Shown here: positions 60,632 through 64,000 of the stretch, in pieces | How the letters are laid out: every line of letters starts with the position of its first letter | Position numbering within the stretch: the first letter of the stretch is position 1 | Source: Hasllibacter halocynthiae | Lineage (GTDB): Bacteria > Pseudomonadota > Alphaproteobacteria > Rhodobacterales > Rhodobacteraceae | Reading direction: 5' to 3' | Assembly: GCF_003003095.1 (NCBI RefSeq) | Contig: NZ_PVTT01000002.1 | Span: 620,001 to 684,000, forward strand | DNA: 64,000 nucleotides | The notes under the pieces: generated by a model | What the model was told of the DNA's origin: nothing | What the model saw: the letters and a program-made list of their open reading frames with translations, nothing else | The model's database searches: none | Position numbers and translations under genes: made by a program

Positions 60632-61422
60632 GCGAGGCCGGAGAGGATGGAAAGCGCGACCGCGCCCGGGGCCGTGGGCGATGGCCCCGACAGGGCTGCG
60701 CCGCGCACCAGGAACCGCTCCGCCAGGGCGTCCCGTGCGCCTGCTTCCGCGAAGCGGGAGAGGTCGTCGGTTCCGAGGGCCCGCCGGGCGGCTTGTCCGA
60801 AGATCTCGCGCTGGCGATCGACGTCGAGCGTGCCGACCGAGGCGGGAAGGCCCAGCGCCCCCTCGAACACCGCGCGCAGCGGGGGCGTTCCGAGGACGGT
60901 GAACCACTTGCCCTCGTTCGACAGCGACCGCCCGGCCAGATCGGTCAGCTCGCGCTCCATCGAGAGGGCCAGGCGGATGTCCGGGTGGGTCCCGCCGATG
61001 GCGGCTTCGAAGGCTTGGGCCTCGTAGCGGGCGCGAATCGCTGCGACCTGCTCCGGATCGCGGGTGCGCGGGACGGCGCCGTCGAAGCCGAACCCTTCGG
61101 CGAGGGCCCGGTAGCGTCCGTCGCCCATGCGGTTGGCCAACGCGCCCGGCGCGCCCGCGCCTTCCGCGAGGATCCTATCCACGAAGGCGCGGTTGTCCGC
61201 GTCCTGCGCGAGGCCGAACGCCGTCAGCGCGACGATTCGGACCTGGCGGTCGCCCGTGATCGCGGCGGACGTCCATGCGGCGGGGGCGACGCGTTCGAAG
61301 GCGTCTGCCGGGCGGGCGACGGCGGGCGAGGCGGCGTGCGCCGCGCGCATCGTCCCGCCGGCGCCCTGCAGGAACCGCCAGCCGGCGAGGCCGCCGGCCG
61401 GCAGGACGGGGGCGAAGCTCAT
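60628..61422 (-). CDS. DUF1217 family flagellar-associated protein
   Basis: 264 aa, soluble and helical. DUF1217 blocks: LAQDADNRAFVDRILAEGA, MGDGRYRALAEGFGFDG, IRARYEAQAFEAAIG, EGKWFTVLGTPPLRAVFEGALGLPASVGTLDVDRQ (in parts). The family occurs almost only in alphaproteobacterial flagellar loci; its role is not established. It follows flaF by 18 bp, in the spot where flbT often lies. Confidence 0.85.
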   Translation of the reverse strand: MSFAPVLPAGGLAGWRFLQGAGGTMRAAHAASPAVARPADAFERVAPAAWTSAAITGDRQVRIVALTAFGLAQDADNRAFVDRILAEGAGAPGALANRMGDGRYRALAEGFGFDGAVPRTRDPEQVAAIRARYEAQAFEAAIGGTHPDIRLALSMERELTDLAGRSLSNEGKWFTVLGTPPLRAVFEGALGLPASVGTLDVDRQREIFGQAARRALGTDDLSRFAEAGARDALAERFLVRGAALSGPSPTAPGAVALSILSGLA

Positions 61423-61440
61423 GGCGGGCGGCCCCTCGGA

Positions 61441-61818
61441 TCAGGCCGCGGCGGGCGCGGCGGCGGGGGAAAGCCCCTCGAGCACGGCGCGGTTGACCGT
61501 GATCAGCCCTTCCGGCCCCCGCTCGCGCCGTAAGACGGCAGCGCCCTCGCGCTGGACGAAGGCGGCGAGCCAGACGATCCGGGATCGTAGGTCCGCCGGC
61601 AGCCCGTTCGCCGCGCCCGCGGCATCCGTGGCGAGCGCCGTCCAGAGGCGCCGGTTGTCGTGCACGGCGGCGGCGAGCGCGGGCACGGGCCCCTCCGCCG
61701 CGGCCGTGAGCGCCCGCGTGACGCGGGCGAAGGCGGCGCGCTCGGCATCGCGGGGCGCGCGGGCGATGCCCGTTCCGGCCCCGTAGCCGCCGATGGCGCG
61801 ATCTCGTTCTTGGGTCAT
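61441..61818 (-). CDS. flaF: Flagellar biosynthesis regulator FlaF
   Basis: 125 aa. Matches FlaF: an N-terminal Tyr/Gly segment (AIGGYGAGTGIARAPRDAERAAF in parts), LTAAAEGPVPALAAAVHDNRRLWTALATDAA (in parts), LPADLRSRIVWLAAFVQREG. FlaF works with FlbT to control flagellin mRNA translation and secretion. Its partner flbT is not beside it here. A 10-bp-stem hairpin lies between fliC and this gene. Confidence 0.88.
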   Translation of the reverse strand: MTQERDRAIGGYGAGTGIARAPRDAERAAFARVTRALTAAAEGPVPALAAAVHDNRRLWTALATDAAGAANGLPADLRSRIVWLAAFVQREGAAVLRRERGPEGLITVNRAVLEGLSPAAAPAAA

Positions 61819-61840
61819 GGTTCGGCCCCTGTATGGTCAG

Positions 61841-61864
61841 GGGGCCGGGCGCTGGCCCGGCCCC
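61841..61864 (-). terminator. Strong hairpin between fliC and flaF
   Basis: GGGGCCGGGC (61841-61850), loop GCTG, GCCCGGCCCC (61855-61864): a perfect 10-bp stem in the 53-bp fliC-flaF gap. In the direction of transcription there is no T tract, so it is more likely an attenuator or an mRNA-stabilising 3' structure that lets fliC be expressed far above flaF than a full stop. Inference from structure and place. Confidence 0.55.
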
Positions 61865-61871
61865 TTTGGGA

Positions 61872-63344
61872 TCAGCGGAACAGCGACAGGATCGACTGCG
61901 GCGCCTGGTTGGCGATCGACAGCGCCTGCACGCCGAGCTGCTGCTGCACCTGCAGCGCCTGCAGCCGCGCGGAGGCCTCTTCCATGTCGGCGTCCACCAG
62001 GCTGCCGATCCCGGCGGTCAGACTGTCGGTGAGCGAGCCGATGAAGCTCGCCTGGGTCTCGATCCGGCCCTGCGCCGATCCGAACTCCGCCGCGGCGGAG
62101 ATGGAGCTGTCGATCAGCGTCTCGATGGTGCCGAGGGCGGCGTCGGCGCCGGCATTGGTCGTGACGTCGATGTTCTCGAGGCCGAAGAGCCCGCCCGAGG
62201 CATCGCCCCCGTCCTCGCCCGTGGCCGCCAGCCCGAGGTCGGCGCCGGCGTTGTCGATCTTCAGCGTCCAGGCGCCGTCCGACTGGACCGCGCGGGTGGT
62301 GACGCCTTCGATCCCGCCGCCGCCGATGGCGGTCTGCAGCCCGCGGATCACGTCCTCGGCCGTCTCGCCCTTGCCGGCGACGTAGTCGTAGTCCGTGCCG
62401 CCGAGGGTGACGCGGTAGCTGTCGCCGTCGTTCACCGGCGCGGAGGCCGAGAAGGTCACGCTCTCGGCCCGCTCGGAGAGCGTGGCGGAGGCGCCGCCAT
62501 CGGCGGTCAGCGCCGCCGCGCCGCCGGAGGCCGCCACCGAGACGCCGACGTCCTCGAAGGCGCGGGTGGAGGTCACGACGACGTCGCCGCCGTCGATCGT
62601 CGCGCTGATCCCCTCGAGGCCGAGCCCGTTGATCGCCTGCGAGATCGCCGCTTCGGTGTCCGCGTCGCTGCCGGCCGCGGCGACGGTCACCGTGCTCTTG
62701 CCAAGGGTGATCGAGTAGGAGCCGCCCGCCGCGTCCGTCGCCGAGAGCGTGACGGTGCTGCCGGCCGAGCCGACCGTTCCGGCCCCCGCGGTCAGGTTGC
62801 CCGCCAGGCTGTTCCCGCCCCCGCCGTAGCGGCCGACCTCCGTCGAGAGGTCCTGCCTGTTCACCGTGATGTTGCTCGCCGTCACCGAGCCGTCGCCTGC
62901 CCGGTCGAGCGAGGACAGGACGTTCACGTCCTCCGTCCCCGACAGCAGGTTCAGGCCGTTGAACTGGGCCGCGCCGACGACCGCCTTGATCTGGTCGGTC
63001 AACGCGTCGATGTCGTTCTGAATCTTCCCGCGATCGACGTTCTCCTCCTGGGAGGCGACGATCTTGCCCTTGATCTCGGTCAGCAGGTCGGTGACCGTCT
63101 CGGCCCCGTTGCGAGCCACCGCGACCGTCGATTCGCCCAGACTGAGGCTTTCGGAGATGGCCTTGAAGCCGGCCACGTCGCTTTCCATGACCTTCGAGAT
63201 GGCCCAGACGGCGGCGTTGTCCTTCGCACTCTCCACCGACTTGCCGGTGGCGATCTGGGACTGGGCGTCGGCCAGCTTCGCGTTGGTCGATTTCAGGGTC
63301 TGAAGCGCGGTCATCGCGCCCGTGTTCGTGAGGATGCTCGACAT
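61872..63344 (-). CDS. fliC: Flagellin FliC
   Basis: 490 aa. N-terminal D0/D1: SSILTNTGAMTALQTLKSTNAKLADAQSQIATGKSVESAKDNAA (in parts). C-terminal D0/D1: FIGSLTDSLTAGIGSLVDADMEEASARLQALQVQQQLGVQALSIANQAPQSIL (in parts). The middle, about residues 185-400, is a Gly/Ala/Thr/Ser-rich beta-type insertion that makes it larger than many Rhodobacterales flagellins. The start MSSILTN has AAAGGACGAG upstream; an upstream in-frame ATG adds 50 non-flagellin residues. It heads the fliC-flaF-DUF1217 unit. Confidence 0.96.
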   Translation of the reverse strand: MSSILTNTGAMTALQTLKSTNAKLADAQSQIATGKSVESAKDNAAVWAISKVMESDVAGFKAISESLSLGESTVAVARNGAETVTDLLTEIKGKIVASQEENVDRGKIQNDIDALTDQIKAVVGAAQFNGLNLLSGTEDVNVLSSLDRAGDGSVTASNITVNRQDLSTEVGRYGGGGNSLAGNLTAGAGTVGSAGSTVTLSATDAAGGSYSITLGKSTVTVAAAGSDADTEAAISQAINGLGLEGISATIDGGDVVVTSTRAFEDVGVSVAASGGAAALTADGGASATLSERAESVTFSASAPVNDGDSYRVTLGGTDYDYVAGKGETAEDVIRGLQTAIGGGGIEGVTTRAVQSDGAWTLKIDNAGADLGLAATGEDGGDASGGLFGLENIDVTTNAGADAALGTIETLIDSSISAAAEFGSAQGRIETQASFIGSLTDSLTAGIGSLVDADMEEASARLQALQVQQQLGVQALSIANQAPQSILSLFR

Positions 63345-63496
63345 GCTTTCGCTCGTCCTTTCCTGGCCGGCGCTCGGTCCGGCCTGCTGTCGCGGATCGT
63401 CGTCCGCGCTGGGGCCGCAGGGGCGGCATGAGGGCGAGCCTGCATCGACGGACGTTACCAAGTGGTGAAGCGCGGCGCCGCGCGGGCGGGGCATTC

Positions 63497-63512
63497 GCCT
63501 CGCATTCGAGGC
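63497..63512. other. Short perfect hairpin upstream of fliC
   Basis: GCCTCG, loop CATT, CGAGGC: 6-bp stem, 17 bases beyond the stop of the FlgN-like gene and about 150 bases before fliC. It could end the flgJ-flgN transcript or lie in a long fliC leader. No T tract; weak on its own. Confidence 0.3.
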
Positions 63513-63529
63513 AATCGGCGGGCATCCCG

Positions 63530-63799
63530 TCAGCGGCCGGCCCGCATGGCGCGCGCGTGGCCGTCCGCCGCGTAGATCCGCAGGCCCTGCGCCCGCGCGC
63601 GCCGCTCGGCGACCGCGGAGAGGACGCCCGCGAGGAGCGTGCGGTTCCTCGCCGCCGCGGCACGCAGGCGGGGGTCGCCGCCGCCGGCCGCCGCCGTGGC
63701 GACGAGGGCCTCGACCTCCGGCATGAGGGCGGCCACCCCCGCGAGGTCCCCCCGCAGGAGCGCGTCGCGCTGGCGGAGGAGGATGCGCTCACCGGTCAT
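63530..63799 (-). CDS. FlgN-like small flagellar chaperone
   Basis: 89 aa, helical: ILLRQRDALLRGDLAGVAALMPEVEALVATAA (in parts), AAAARNRTLLAGVLSAVAERRARAQGL and a C-terminal LRIYAADGHA. Size, layout and location between the flgJ-like gene and fliC fit the short FlgN export chaperone of FlgK and FlgL in Rhodobacterales. It overlaps the upstream gene by 11 bases. Confidence 0.7.
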   Translation of the reverse strand: MTGERILLRQRDALLRGDLAGVAALMPEVEALVATAAAGGGDPRLRAAAARNRTLLAGVLSAVAERRARAQGLRIYAADGHARAMRAGR

Positions 63800-64000
63800 G
63801 GGAGCGCGCCATCAAGCCGTCGAGGATCGATTCGGCCAAGCCGATCCCCCCCGCCTCCACCATCGCCTCGGCCTGCATCCGGGTGCGGAACGACATCATC
63901 TGGTCGGCGCCCGCGGATGCCCCTTCCTCGATGCCGGAATGGCGGAGCATCTCCGCCAGGAAGCTCGCTTCGAGCGCCTCGGCCACGAGGCGCAGGCGTT
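63789..64000 (-). CDS. Rod-binding protein FlgJ-like (N-terminal type), truncated by window edge
   Basis: The frame runs off the window: the residues before the first GTG (63986) still fit (RLRLVAEALEASFLAEML). The family signature is present: ALEASFLAEMLRHSGIEE, then QMMSFRTRMQAEAMVEAGGIGLAESILDGL (in parts). This is the rod-capping half of FlgJ without the muramidase domain, the usual alphaproteobacterial form. Confidence 0.82.
   Translation of the reverse strand, partial: RLRLVAEALEASFLAEMLRHSGIEEGASAGADQMMSFRTRMQAEAMVEAGGIGLAESILDGLMARSHDR

Noticed and set aside
63497-63512. Rho-independent terminator after the FlgN-like gene
   Set aside because: The hairpin is real but short and lacks a T tract, so it is listed only as a hairpin.

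Overview
The window is very GC-rich chromosomal DNA, tightly packed with genes. It reads as a member of the alphaproteobacterial order Rhodobacterales (Paracoccaceae/Roseobacteraceae). The evidence is a RegB/RegA redox two-component pair near ahcY, the operon tsaE-amgK-murU-addB-addA-trxA, an alphaproteobacterial Mic60 (mitofilin) gene beside hemD and hemY, small FlaF and DUF1217 flagellar proteins, and CtrA-type TTAA-N7-TTAA boxes in flagellar promoters. I saw no insertion sequence, prophage, CRISPR array or plasmid function. The only RNA gene is one tRNA-Thr(CGT).

Layout, left half. Positions 2-1552 hold the 3' part of a CapD/FlaA1-type nucleotide-sugar dehydratase. Positions 1578-5609 hold the HslVU protease, with its two subunits split by unrelated genes (DUF2157 membrane protein, EEP-family phosphohydrolase, Gdx-type SMR exporter). 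Gluconokinase, YtoQ and thioredoxin follow. Positions 7431-17482 are a long leftward operon: PAS protein, tsaE, amgK, murU, addB, addA, trxA. It joins tRNA modification, peptidoglycan sugar salvage and double-strand break repair. regB and regA diverge from 84 bp, then come dps, an HD hydrolase, ahcY and a methyltransferase whose N-terminus has no ordinary start codon. Positions 23368-25008 encode an OmpA-family protein with 27 exact nonapeptide repeats.

Layout, middle. Small genes (DUF2853, a small membrane protein, a Crp/Fnr regulator, EVE) lead to gpsA-tsaD, which diverges from hemD-mic60-hemY. The tRNA follows, then the 5-oxoprolinase operon pxpABC, whose starts are nested in the preceding stops, and a convergent ring-cleaving dioxygenase.

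Layout, right half (37329-64000). This is a flagellar island of six mostly overlapping transcription units: motB-flgEKLI (+); fliF-fliH-fliN-fliP (-); fliL-DUF6468-like-motE-like-motA-(586-aa unknown)-flhA-fliR-flhB-(small coiled coil) (+); flgB-flgC-fliE-fliQ-flgF-flgG-flgA-flgH-fliL2 (-); fliI (+); and flgJ-like-flgN-like plus fliC-flaF-DUF1217 (-). The two divergent promoter regions that drive most of it (fliF/fliL and flgB/fliI) carry CtrA-like boxes. In the flgB/fliI region two identical-pattern boxes face opposite ways. Together they encode export apparatus, rod, rings, hook, filament and stator. fliG, fliM, flgD and flbT are not in the window.

Most unusual items: the nonapeptide-repeat OmpA protein, the start-less methyltransferase behind ahcY, a MotB with a degenerate peptidoglycan-binding domain next to an uncharacterised periplasmic protein in the motA operon, two FliL-family proteins, and the HemY protein ending in a LapB-like double CxxC domain.
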